DNA of 64,000 nucleotides, taken from assembly GCF_000420325.1 (NCBI RefSeq), contig NZ_ATUS01000001.1, positions 2,050,463-2,114,462 of the forward strand, written 5' to 3'. Position numbers and translations under genes: made by a program. Below are positions 54,263-62,127 of this stretch, one piece after another (the stretch's first letter is position 1; each line of letters starts with the position of its first letter). A model generated the notes under the pieces. The model was not told where the DNA came from. It worked only from the letters and a program-made list of their open reading frames with translations, and did not search any database. The DNA comes from Spongiibacter tropicus DSM 19543. Lineage in GTDB: Bacteria > Pseudomonadota > Gammaproteobacteria > Pseudomonadales > Spongiibacteraceae.

Positions 54263-54985
54263 TCACAACGCAAGGTTGAGCCAGAGGGTGACGGTATCTT
54301 CCGGCGTCGCCGTATTCAGGCCGCGCAAATACCCGGGCTTATAGCCGATCTTCTGCCATTGGCCGCTCAGCGACGGCCCCGCCTGTTGTTGCTGGTCGTC
54401 CGGAATGCCCAGCTCGTTCAGTGGACCGTGGCTGTTGTAGCTCTCCAGTGCAATGCGGTGACGGCCGTGGTAGCGGTAGGCGAGCTGATAGCGACTGCTG
54501 ATCTGAATACCCGGCAGGCGTTGATCGCCGACTTGGCGAAGGGTGAACAGCAGCGCGGTGGCCTGCCAGCGATCGCTCAGTGTCCACTGATTTGTCCAAT
54601 GCAGGCCGATATCTTCCGGGCGATTATCGTCGCGAATCACCAGATCGCCGCGGAGGGCGCTATGCCAAATGCCGTTGTGCTCTCGGGCGTCAACAAACTG
54701 GTGCTGAAGCTCGAGGCGCAGTTGGTCGAAATCCTGCCCGGATGGTTGGTCGCGGTATTGGACCACGGCGCGACCGCGATACTTAGCGTTAAAGGCATGT
54801 TGATAGTGAAGCCGGTGGGCGAAACGATCGTTTTCGGTGACCCTGGCGTAGCGATATTGCAGGCTGCGATCGTCGGCGTTAATCACCGGGCCAAATATGC
54901 CGCCGGTGTTGCCCGCCTGGGCGTTGGTGCCGGCGAAACCCAGTAGCAGCGCCATAACCGCCAGGCCTCTGCGGTTGCTTGGCAT
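54263..54985 (-). CDS. Outer-membrane beta-barrel-like protein
   Basis: A 240-residue exported protein. Signal peptide (about 1-24, ending NAQA), then alternating strands typical of a small barrel (SLQYRYARV, HRLHYQHAF, YRGRAVVQYRD, LRLELQHQFVD) to the C-terminal VTLWLNLAL. AAGGA precedes the chosen ATG; a longer open frame has no signal peptide. The start of its mature chain (PVINADDRSLQYRYA) resembles that of the last gene of the iron-permease operon (PYVHPLEKELEYRYL), so the two may be paralogues. Upstream of the kinase gene on the same strand. Confidence 0.7.
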   Translation of the reverse strand: MPSNRRGLAVMALLLGFAGTNAQAGNTGGIFGPVINADDRSLQYRYARVTENDRFAHRLHYQHAFNAKYRGRAVVQYRDQPSGQDFDQLRLELQHQFVDAREHNGIWHSALRGDLVIRDDNRPEDIGLHWTNQWTLSDRWQATALLFTLRQVGDQRLPGIQISSRYQLAYRYHGRHRIALESYNSHGPLNELGIPDDQQQQAGPSLSGQWQKIGYKPGYLRGLNTATPEDTVTLWLNLAL

Positions 54986-55058
54986 AAGGAATATCCTTGG
55001 CAAAGTGGGGGATACATCATCGAAAGAGCAGGGCGGCCCAGTAGGCCGCCCTGTGAGT

Positions 55059-55580
55059 TCAGGAACCGAAGGGCAGGGAGGAGTGGTGCAGGACAATCTT
55101 GAGGTCGCCCTGTTCATCCATGCGATAGCCGAAGGTGTATTCGACCTTCACTTCCTTCTCGTCCAGTGTGGTGAAGAAGTAGTTGCCCATCGCCACCGCG
55201 AAATCATCGTGGATCATGATGTCGTGGTTATCGAAGCGCACCTGTTTCCAGGGGTTGATCGCAAAACCGTCATCCTCATCCACCACACCGGTAACGAAGT
55301 AGGAGTGGGCTTCTTCGAAGGTCTCCCGGAACTGATCATTCTTCGCTTTTGTGGGCTTGAACAGCACCTCACCGTTGTTGTAATTGTAAAGGCTGTCCAG
55401 CAGCTTCTGTGCTTCGCTGCGGTAATCGCCACCGCCCAGCTTGGCCTCGCCAATGCGCACAATGCCTTCCGCCCATTTGCTCTGCGCCTCAAGAATTTTG
55501 TCCTCGGTCAGCACGCCTGCGCTTGCGCTGAAAGAAGTGAGGGCCAAAACAGCGGCGGTCATCGGTACTAACGCTTTCAT
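55059..55580 (-). CDS. Secreted NTF2/SnoaL-like protein
   Basis: A 173-residue protein with a signal peptide (about 1-21, ending SASAG) and a compact alpha/beta domain with an NTF2/SnoaL-like feel (HSYFVTGVVDEDDGFAINPWKQVRFDNHDIMIHDDFAVAMGNYFFTTLD). Homologues are often labelled phosphoribosyl-AMP cyclohydrolase in databases, which I regard as an error since the HisI metal-binding motifs are absent. Function unknown; perhaps a periplasmic small-molecule or metal-binding protein. It is divergent from the ten-gene iron operon and shares its intergenic region, which holds two PmrA-type boxes. Confidence 0.7.
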   Translation of the reverse strand: MKALVPMTAAVLALTSFSASAGVLTEDKILEAQSKWAEGIVRIGEAKLGGGDYRSEAQKLLDSLYNYNNGEVLFKPTKAKNDQFRETFEEAHSYFVTGVVDEDDGFAINPWKQVRFDNHDIMIHDDFAVAMGNYFFTTLDEKEVKVEYTFGYRMDEQGDLKIVLHHSSLPFGS

Positions 55581-55647
55581 GTGATCTCTCCTGTGTAGGT
55601 GACAGGATCAGTATCCACGGCAGGGGTGAATAGGCATTGACGGGCAG

Positions 55648-55664
55648 ATTAATAGCAGATTAAT
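55648..55664. promoter_or_regulatory. PmrA/QseB-type direct-repeat box, NTF2-like side
   Basis: ATTAAT-AGCAG-ATTAAT fits HTTAAK-N5-HTTAAK, and its reverse complement also fits because both half-sites are palindromic. It lies about 70 bp upstream of the NTF2-like gene and about 115 bp upstream of the hemolysin-like gene. With the second box in the same region it may serve divergent control. Confidence 0.5.
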
Positions 55665-55711
55665 TCCCGGCCCGGCTGCCTGAGAGGTCGCCAGCGGGAC
55701 GATTTTTCAGG

Positions 55712-55728
55712 TTTAAGTTTGTTTTAAG
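55712..55728 (+). promoter_or_regulatory. PmrA/QseB-type direct-repeat box, iron operon
   Basis: TTTAAG-TTTGT-TTTAAG is a perfect HTTAAK-N5-HTTAAK site. Ten bases downstream is TAGGCT, a -10-like hexamer, the same spacing as at the 37.1-kb box. It lies about 50 bp upstream of the first gene of the operon that itself encodes the QseB/PmrA-like regulator, suggesting positive autoregulation. Confidence 0.7.
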
Positions 55729-55778
55729 TTTTCCGCCCTAGGCTGGTCTCATCGTCAAACCCCTTGGAGGGATTGCAG

Positions 55779-56465
55779 ATGAACACTGCCCTGAACCACG
55801 CTCAGTTGTCAGCGCCGCGCCAGCCGGTGGTTTCACCCTTGCCGAGCGACACGCAACTGCGGTTTGTCCCCGACCACAGTGCGACCCGCTCCGGCTACGA
55901 AGCCTTTATTGCTGCTGTTTTCCAGCGCCGCTACGGCGCTGTGCTCAGCCACTTTCTGCCGTCTTTCCTGGCAGTAGAGCGAGCGGGACAGTTGCGCGCG
56001 GCGTTGGGCGTGGCCCGAGCCGATGAGCAGGGCTCGCTGTTTCTTGAACAGTATTTAGTGGCGCCTGCGGAAGTGCTGCTGGGCAAGGCCGTGGGGCGTC
56101 CGGTTGCCCGTGACAGTCTGATTGAAGTGGGCAATCTGGCCTCTTGCGGTGGCGGCGCCAGCCAACTGCTGTTTCTGATGCTCACGGCGTATATCAATCG
56201 CATCGGAGCCGAGTGGGCCATTTTTACCGCCACACCCGAAGTGCGCAAGCTGCTCAGCCGCCTCGGCTTGCTGCAGTATGTGCTTGGCGAGGCGCGGGGC
56301 GAACGCCTCGGCGATGCGCTTGCCGACTGGGGCAGCTATTACGACAGTCGCCCACAGGTGGTGGCGGTCAACGCGCTGGATGCGCAGTGCCGTCTGCTGC
56401 GCGAGCCGCGCTTTTCGGCGGCCATGTTGAGCTGCGCCACCACCGATTGGGAGGTGGCGCAATGA
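55779..56465 (+). CDS. Thermostable hemolysin family (GNAT/LuxI-like fold) protein
   Basis: A 228-residue protein of the T-hemolysin family (PF12261 as I recall). The core FLEQYLVAPAEVLLGKAVGRPVARDSLIEVGNLASCGGGASQLLF and WAIFTATPEVRKLLSRLGL closely resembles GNAT/LuxI-type acyltransferases, where EVGNLA lines the acyl-donor site. No signal peptide. Despite the name, an acyl- or aminoacyl-transferase role in small-molecule synthesis fits its neighbours (ligase, diiron-oxidase-like, SDR) better than haemolysis. Start: ATG with GGAGG about 8 bp upstream. First gene of the ten-gene operon; overlaps the ligase by 4 bp. Confidence 0.82.
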   Translation: MNTALNHAQLSAPRQPVVSPLPSDTQLRFVPDHSATRSGYEAFIAAVFQRRYGAVLSHFLPSFLAVERAGQLRAALGVARADEQGSLFLEQYLVAPAEVLLGKAVGRPVARDSLIEVGNLASCGGGASQLLFLMLTAYINRIGAEWAIFTATPEVRKLLSRLGLLQYVLGEARGERLGDALADWGSYYDSRPQVVAVNALDAQCRLLREPRFSAAMLSCATTDWEVAQ

Positions 56466-58006
56466 ACGCGCTGTGGCAGGCCCTTCGCGATATCGCGACG
56501 ACCGAGCCGGAGCGCGTGGCGCTGAGCGGCGATGGCGAACAACTCAGCTATGGGCAATTGCTGTCGGCCAGTCAGGCACTGGCCAGCACACTGCGACGTC
56601 GCGGTATTAAACGTCTCGCGCTGATGGCTGATAACGGCCCGGACTGGCTGATTTGCGATCTGGCCGCACTCTGGGCAGAGGTCGCCCTGATTCCTCTGCC
56701 CGCCTATTTCTCCGACCAGCAACTCCGTCACGCCTTGCGAGATAGCGGGGCGGAGTTGCTGTTTTTTGATGCTACGGCGGCGCCGCGCATCATGTCGCTG
56801 AATACCTGTGCCGATACGCTGCACTGTGGCAGCTTGCAGGCGGTGACCATCGTTCAGGAGGCTGGCCGCGAGTCACCTCCCTCCACCGCGCTGCCGGGGG
56901 GCTGCGCCAAAATTACCTATACCTCTGGATCGACCGGGCAGGCCAAGGGCGTATGTCTGTCGGCGGCTGCGCAACTGCGCACCGCGCAGGCGATCAATGC
57001 TGCGCTGGCGGAACTGCCGCTGCGGCGCCATCTGGCGATATTGCCGCTGGCCACCTTACTGGAAAATGTCGCAGGGGTTTATGCGGCGCTGTTGCGTGGC
57101 GGCGAGGTGGTACTGCCCAGCCTGGCCACACTGGGCTGGGCGGGCAGTGGTGGTATGGACGTTGCGCGGCTGATGCGGTGTTTCCAGCGTCGTCGCCCCG
57201 ACACCGCGGTGCTGCTGCCGCAATTGTTGAAGGCGCTCTGCGAACTGCCCGACAGCCCGCCGGATAGTCTGCGCTTTGTGGCTGTCGGTGGCTCGCGCAC
57301 CGCGCCGGCGCTGCTGCTCAACGGTCGCGAAAAAGGCTGGCCGGTATACGAGGGCTACGGCCTGTCGGAGTGTGGCTCGGTACTCACAGTGAACGTGCCC
57401 GGCGCCGATAAACCCGGTTCGGCGGGCCGGCCGTTACACCACTGCCAGCTGTCGCTTGAAGGTAGTGAAGTGATGGCCGAGGGCAATGCCTTTCTCGGCT
57501 ATCTGGGCGATAAAGCCAATACCCGGTACCGGGTGGCGACCGGTGATCTGGGTCACTTCGATGAAGAGGGCTTTCTGTGGCTCAGTGGCCGCCGCAAAAA
57601 CCTGCTGATAAACAGCTATGGCCGCAACATCTCCCCCGAATGGCCCGAAAGCGAGCTGCTGCGTCACTCTGCCATCGTGCAATGTGTGGTGGTGGGCGAT
57701 GCGCGCCCTTACTGCGCGGCGTTGCTGACGGTTTTGCCGGGCAGCGATGACGCCGAGGTCAGCGCCCATATTGCGCGTTGCAATGCCGAGCTGCCCGACT
57801 ACGCGCGCATCCGCCAGTGGCGGCGACTGCCGACACCGCTCAGTGCGGCCGACGGCCTGCTGACCGCCAACGGCCGTCCGCGCCGCGAGGCGATTGCCCG
57901 CCATTACGCCGCCCTGATTGAAGACTGCTATGCCGACGCTCGTACCGATACGGTCGCCGGAAATATTGACCGCGATAACGAGGACCTGATGTATGGAATT
58001 TTATGA
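56462..58006 (+). CDS. AMP-binding (ANL) ligase-like enzyme with altered C-terminal Lys position
   Basis: A 514-residue ANL-family enzyme. P-loop TYTSGSTGQAKGVCLS (152-167), GYGLSECG, TGDLGHFDEEGFLWL and SGRRKNLLINSYGRNISPEW are intact. In the C-terminal A10 motif, LTANGRPRRE, the position of the usual catalytic Lys is occupied by Arg472; adenylation could be weak or the enzyme might carry out only thioester formation, or a nearby residue could substitute. The enzyme likely loads a fatty or amino acid onto CoA or a carrier. It overlaps the hemolysin-like stop (ATGA) and the HDO-like gene by 14 bp. Confidence 0.9.
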   Translation: MNALWQALRDIATTEPERVALSGDGEQLSYGQLLSASQALASTLRRRGIKRLALMADNGPDWLICDLAALWAEVALIPLPAYFSDQQLRHALRDSGAELLFFDATAAPRIMSLNTCADTLHCGSLQAVTIVQEAGRESPPSTALPGGCAKITYTSGSTGQAKGVCLSAAAQLRTAQAINAALAELPLRRHLAILPLATLLENVAGVYAALLRGGEVVLPSLATLGWAGSGGMDVARLMRCFQRRRPDTAVLLPQLLKALCELPDSPPDSLRFVAVGGSRTAPALLLNGREKGWPVYEGYGLSECGSVLTVNVPGADKPGSAGRPLHHCQLSLEGSEVMAEGNAFLGYLGDKANTRYRVATGDLGHFDEEGFLWLSGRRKNLLINSYGRNISPEWPESELLRHSAIVQCVVVGDARPYCAALLTVLPGSDDAEVSAHIARCNAELPDYARIRQWRRLPTPLSAADGLLTANGRPRREAIARHYAALIEDCYADARTDTVAGNIDRDNEDLMYGIL

Positions 58007-58664
58007 TCGTCTGCAAGCGGCCACGGCTGACGAGCGCGCTGGCCTTTACAGTATCGACTTCATCCGCCGCGGTGTGGAAGAGGGGCTGAGCCGTGAGGAC
58101 TACCTCGCCTTTCTCGGCCAGGCCTATCACCACGTCAAACATACCGTGCCGCTGCTGATGGCCTGCGGCAGCCGCCTGAGCGACGACGAAGAATGGCTGC
58201 GGGTGGCGGTGGCGGAGTACATCGAGGAAGAGACTGGCCATCAGGAGTGGATTCTGAACGATATCGCCGCCGCCGGGGGCGACAAGGAGGCGGTGCGCCA
58301 CAGCCGCCCGGCGCGCAGCACAGAATTGATGGTGGCCTACGCCTACGACACCATCCACCGGGTCAATCCGCTGGGCTTTTTCGGCATGGTGCAGGTGCTG
58401 GAGGGCACGAGCATCGCGGTGGCTGACAAGGCGGCCGAGGCCATTCAGCAGCGTCTGGGTTTGCCCAACAAGGCTTTCAGCTATCTCAAATCCCACGGCG
58501 CGCTGGACATTGAACATGTGGACTTCTTCAAGGGGCTGATGAACCGCATTGAGCGGCCGGACGATCAGCAGCAGATCATCCACAGCGCCCGCTGCTTCTA
58601 CCAGCTTTACGGCGATATTTTCCGCGAGCTGGGTCGGCGCGCTGCGGTGACTCAGGCCGCGTGA
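57993..58664 (+). CDS. Haem-oxygenase-like putative diiron oxidase (HDO/TenA-like)
   Basis: A 223-residue all-helical protein of the iron-containing redox enzyme group (haem-oxygenase-like diiron oxidases such as UndA). Candidate metal ligands are Glu79/Glu80 and His83 in IEEETGHQEW, Glu137 in VLEG, and His168, Asp172 and His175 in SHGALDIEH. Related enzymes oxidise or cleave fatty acids or amino acids with O2. No haem-oxygenase proximal-His signature is evident. It overlaps the ligase gene and is followed by an SDR, so it probably oxidises the product that the ligase activates or that the transferase builds. Confidence 0.85.
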   Translation: MEFYDRLQAATADERAGLYSIDFIRRGVEEGLSREDYLAFLGQAYHHVKHTVPLLMACGSRLSDDEEWLRVAVAEYIEEETGHQEWILNDIAAAGGDKEAVRHSRPARSTELMVAYAYDTIHRVNPLGFFGMVQVLEGTSIAVADKAAEAIQQRLGLPNKAFSYLKSHGALDIEHVDFFKGLMNRIERPDDQQQIIHSARCFYQLYGDIFRELGRRAAVTQAA

Positions 58665-58677
58665 TCGAGGAGGGCCT

Positions 58678-59481
58678 ATGACGACACTGAGTATTGCGGT
58701 CACCGGTGCCAACGGTGGTATTGGTCGCGCGATCTGTCAGGCATTGGCTGAAGACGGCCACCGCCTGCATCTGATTGGCCGACAGTCCGAGGCTCTGGAG
58801 GCTCTGCGAACCAGTCTGAAAAATACGGCGCAGCATCATTGCTGGCAGGCAGATCTCAGTGATGTTAGATCGATTGATGCCCTGGCCGATGCCATGCTGG
58901 GCACGGGCGTGGCGCTGGACGTGCTGATTAACAACGCCGGTTGCTCACAGTTTGCCACGTTGGATGACAGCGAGCCCGACGCGCTGGCAATGATGTTGAA
59001 GGTCAATACCTTGGCGCCGATGCTGCTCAGTCGCCGATTACTTCCCACGCTGCTGCGCAGCGAGCACGCCACGCTGATCAATGTCGGCTCCAGTTTTGGC
59101 AGCATCGGCTATCCCGGTTTCAGTGGCTACTGCGCCAGCAAATTTGCCCTGCGAGGCTTTACCGAGGCGTTGCAGCGGGAGCTGGCTGATCGCGAGATCG
59201 CCATTCATTATCTTGCCCCCCGCGCGGTGGCGACCGATATCAACAGTGAGGCCGTGGTGGCGATGAATGCCGAGCTGGGGAATGCCGTGGACAAGCCCGC
59301 AGTCGTGGCCGACGCGTTGCAGGCACTGTTGCATCAGCGCCGCAGCCAGAACCGCTATCTTGGCTGGCCGGAGCGTTTGTTTGTGCGACTGAATGCCCTG
59401 CTGCCAACGCTGGTGGCGGGCAGCCTGCGCAAGCAGTTGCCGCGCATTCTTTACTACGCCCGACGTGGAGGAGATAGCTGA
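58678..59481 (+). CDS. Short-chain dehydrogenase/reductase
   Basis: A 267-residue classical SDR. The cofactor motif VTGANGGIGRAI (about 7-18), NNAGCSQF, a Ser in INVGSSFGS and YCASKFA (Tyr-Lys) are complete. The C-terminal part (SRRSQNRYLGWPERLFVRLNALLP) is longer than in FabG, as in lipid- or polyketide-tailoring reductases. It sits 13 bp after the HDO-like gene with GGAGG-type ribosome-binding sequence before the ATG, and its stop overlaps the TPR gene's start by 1 bp. It should reduce or oxidise the operon's metabolic product. Confidence 0.9.
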   Translation: MTTLSIAVTGANGGIGRAICQALAEDGHRLHLIGRQSEALEALRTSLKNTAQHHCWQADLSDVRSIDALADAMLGTGVALDVLINNAGCSQFATLDDSEPDALAMMLKVNTLAPMLLSRRLLPTLLRSEHATLINVGSSFGSIGYPGFSGYCASKFALRGFTEALQRELADREIAIHYLAPRAVATDINSEAVVAMNAELGNAVDKPAVVADALQALLHQRRSQNRYLGWPERLFVRLNALLPTLVAGSLRKQLPRILYYARRGGDS

Positions 59482-60098
59482 TGAACCGACTTACCTGGCT
59501 GTTTGCCCTCAGTTTGCTGTTCAGCAGCACGGTGTGGGCAGCGAATTGGCAGAGTGCTCAGCAGCATTGGGCGGAGATCCAGTACCGCCTGCCGCCGGAC
59601 CAGCAGTCTGTGGCGATGCAGGCGGTGATCGACGAACTCGACGCCGAGTTGTCCACACAGCCAAAGCAGGTAGAAGCGCTGATCTGGCGCGGCATTGCCG
59701 GGGCGACGCTGGCCGGTTACCAAGGCGGGCTGGGAGCGCTGTCGTTGCTGCGCGATGCCCGCCGCGATCTCGAGGCGGCGATAGCGATAGATGAGCGCGC
59801 GCTCAATGGCGCGGCACATACCAGTCTGGGCTCGCTTTACTATCAGGTGCCGGGCTGGCCGATCAGTTTTGGCAGCAACAGCAAGGCAGAAGCCGAACTG
59901 AAAAAGGGGCTGGCGATTGCGCCTCAGGACATCGATGCCAACTATTTCTATGCGGATTACCTGCGCGACCGCGGCGACAAGGCACAGGCGCGGGTCTATT
60001 ATGAACGAGCGCTGGCGGCCCCCGCGCGTCCTGGCCGGTCGCTGGCCGACGAGGGTCGGCGCGAGCAGATTCGCCAGGCCTTGAGCGCAATGGACTGA
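59481..60098 (+). CDS. Exported TPR-repeat protein
   Basis: A 205-residue protein with a signal peptide (about 1-20, ending VWA) and tetratricopeptide-like helices (IDELDAELSTQPKQVEALIWRGI; LGSLYYQVPG; AEAELKKGLAIAPQDIDANYFYADYLRDRGDKAQARVYYERAL). It should be periplasmic and act as a protein-binding scaffold. The start overlaps the SDR stop (TGATG), a coupled arrangement. A role in exporting or docking the pathway product, or in contacting the sensor kinase encoded next, can only be guessed. Confidence 0.8.
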   Translation: MNRLTWLFALSLLFSSTVWAANWQSAQQHWAEIQYRLPPDQQSVAMQAVIDELDAELSTQPKQVEALIWRGIAGATLAGYQGGLGALSLLRDARRDLEAAIAIDERALNGAAHTSLGSLYYQVPGWPISFGSNSKAEAELKKGLAIAPQDIDANYFYADYLRDRGDKAQARVYYERALAAPARPGRSLADEGRREQIRQALSAMD

Positions 60099-60130
60099 AA
60101 TGGAATCTATCGGAAAAAGGTGAGCAATTT

Positions 60131-60793
60131 TTGCGTGTACTGCTGGTAGAAGATGACCGCTCGCTGGCCAGCGGTATCAAGACGGCCTTAACTCGGGCGG
60201 CCCATGCGGTGGACCATGTGGACAATGGCGCCGAGGCATTGCGTTTTGCCCGCGACACGCCTATCGACATGGTGGTACTGGATCTGGGCCTGCCGGATAT
60301 GGATGGCCTGTCGGTGCTGCGCGAGTTGCGTGCGGCAGGCAGTACGGTGCCGGTACTGATTCTCACCGCCCGCGATGCCCTCAACGACAAACTCGCCGGG
60401 CTGGATAGCGGCGCCGACGACTACCTGACCAAGCCCTTTGCGGTAGAGGAATTGCTGGCGCGCATCCGCGTGCTGGGGCGTCGTGGCAATGAGCTTCAGG
60501 ACAACCAGCTGAGTCTCGGTCCGGTACAGATCAACCTGGCCCGCCACGAAGTCAGCCTGCACGGCGAGCCGATCAAACTGTCGCGGCGGGAGTTTGCGCT
60601 GCTGCGGGCGCTGGCCGACCGCCCCGGTCAGGTGTTCAGTCGCGAACAACTGGAAGAGAAGCTCTACAGTTGGGACGACGATGTCAGCAGCAATACCATC
60701 GATGTGTATATCCACAATCTGCGCAAAAAGCTGGGCACGGGACTGATTAAAAATATTCGCGGTGTGGGCTATGTGCTGGAGCCGGGAGCGTGA
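60131..60793 (+). CDS. QseB/PmrA-like response regulator
   Basis: A 220-residue OmpR-family regulator. The receiver holds Asp8-Asp9, phospho-acceptor Asp51 in VLDLGLPDMDG, Thr79 and Lys101 in LTKPF; the output domain has FALLRALADRPGQVFSREQLEEKLY and NTIDVYIHNLRKKLG, the hallmark of the QseB/PmrA group. Such regulators bind HTTAAK-N5-HTTAAK, which occurs upstream of this operon and of the redox cluster at 37 kb. The start is TTG preceded by AAAGGTGAG, matching the family N-terminus. It overlaps its kinase by 4 bp (GTGA). Confidence 0.9.
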   Translation: MRVLLVEDDRSLASGIKTALTRAAHAVDHVDNGAEALRFARDTPIDMVVLDLGLPDMDGLSVLRELRAAGSTVPVLILTARDALNDKLAGLDSGADDYLTKPFAVEELLARIRVLGRRGNELQDNQLSLGPVQINLARHEVSLHGEPIKLSRREFALLRALADRPGQVFSREQLEEKLYSWDDDVSSNTIDVYIHNLRKKLGTGLIKNIRGVGYVLEPGA

Positions 60794-62127
60794 GATCACT
60801 GCGACGCTTCCTGCTGATCAGCCTGCTGGCGGTGTTGATGCTCAGCAATTTTGTGGCAGCGCTGCACGGCTATCGGGCGAGCATGGCCAAGGCCGAGCAA
60901 CTGCTGGACGACAAGCTGTTCGACATGGCCGGGCATTTTCTGGCGATGCCGCTGCCCGATGGCGCGTCGCCACCGGTAGACGAGCAGCTCCAGGCTTTTC
61001 AGATTATCGATGACCAGGGGCAACTGCGCTGGCGCTCGGTGCAGATGCCGGCAACCGCGCTGCAATTGCCAGATGGCTTTTCCGAAGACAACGTGGGCGG
61101 CTACCGCTGGCGCATGTTGCAGCGGCGCGGCGGCGAGCCGCAGCGCACGGTGATTGTGGCCGAGCGGCTGGACCTGCGCTACCAGCTTGCTGAAAACGTG
61201 ATTATGGAATCGGTGGTGCCGGTGTTGCTGGTGGTGCCGATCGTCGGTTTGCTGGTGTGGCTGATTGTCGGCCGCGGGCTGAGCAGCCTGACCCGGCTGG
61301 CAACGCTGCTGCGCGGCAAGCGCAGCGATGATTTCAGCCCCGTGCGCGTGGCGCGCGCGCCGGAGGAGTTGCAGCCGGTGCTGGATTCCATTAACCAGCT
61401 GCTGCAGCGCCTCGACGCCGCCTTCGAGCGGGAGCGGCGTTTTTCGGCCGATGCCGCCCACGAGCTGCGCACGCCGATCAGTGCGATTCAGATTCACCTA
61501 CACAATTTACGCGCCGAGCTGAGCGCGCCCAGTGAGTCGCTGGAGTGCCTGAGCATGGATGTGGCACGCCTCGCCCATTTGGTTGAGCAACTGCTGTTGT
61601 TGCATCGCAGCGACCCCGAACACTATCCCCGCCAGTGGGAGACGATTGATCTGGCCGCATTGGCCCGAGAGGTGAGCAGCGCCTGCTTTACCGATATCGA
61701 CGCCCGTCAGCAGCAGCTTAGCCTGCAGGGTGAGGCAAGCATTCAGGGCGACCGCTTTGCGCTGGGTATTCTGGTGGAGAACCTGCTGCGCAACGCCAAT
61801 AAATACAGCCCGCCGGGGGCGCATATCGACGTGTTGATTCGCGACACCGACGACGGCGCCTGCCTGTGCGTGGAAGACTCGGGGCCGGGTATTCCGGAGG
61901 CGCAACTGGCGCGGGTACGCGAGCGCTTTTACCGGGTGGGCGGCGACCGCCATCAGTCCGGTCAGTCTGGTTGCGGCCTGGGTTTGTCGATTGTGGAGCA
62001 TATCGCCCAGTTGCACGGCGCCGCGCTGCGGCTGGAAAACCGCGCGGAAGGCGGCTTGCGGGTGTGCGTGCAGTTTGCCGCAGAGACTAATGGAAGGAGA
62101 GAGGCCGATGCGCCGGGCAGTCATTAA
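60790..62127 (+). CDS. QseC/PmrB-like sensor histidine kinase
   Basis: A 445-residue membrane kinase. TM1 (about 7-25), a periplasmic loop of about 110 residues (40-138) lacking an obvious ExxE iron motif, TM2 (about 141-161), HAMP-like segment, phosphorylated His224 in AAHELRTPIS, N-box NLLRNANKY, DSGPGIPEA and GCGLGLSI. The QseC/PmrB type in enterobacteria senses ferric iron, acid or catechols; iron is attractive here because the next genes include an FTR1 permease. GTG start overlaps the regulator stop. The 3' end overlaps the cupredoxin-like gene by 20 bp. Confidence 0.9.
   Translation: MRSLRRFLLISLLAVLMLSNFVAALHGYRASMAKAEQLLDDKLFDMAGHFLAMPLPDGASPPVDEQLQAFQIIDDQGQLRWRSVQMPATALQLPDGFSEDNVGGYRWRMLQRRGGEPQRTVIVAERLDLRYQLAENVIMESVVPVLLVVPIVGLLVWLIVGRGLSSLTRLATLLRGKRSDDFSPVRVARAPEELQPVLDSINQLLQRLDAAFERERRFSADAAHELRTPISAIQIHLHNLRAELSAPSESLECLSMDVARLAHLVEQLLLLHRSDPEHYPRQWETIDLAALAREVSSACFTDIDARQQQLSLQGEASIQGDRFALGILVENLLRNANKYSPPGAHIDVLIRDTDDGACLCVEDSGPGIPEAQLARVRERFYRVGGDRHQSGQSGCGLGLSIVEHIAQLHGAALRLENRAEGGLRVCVQFAAETNGRREADAPGSH

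Noticed and set aside
56462-58006. Nonribosomal peptide synthetase fragment
   Set aside because: No carrier-protein or condensation domain is attached or adjacent; the gene is a stand-alone ANL enzyme.
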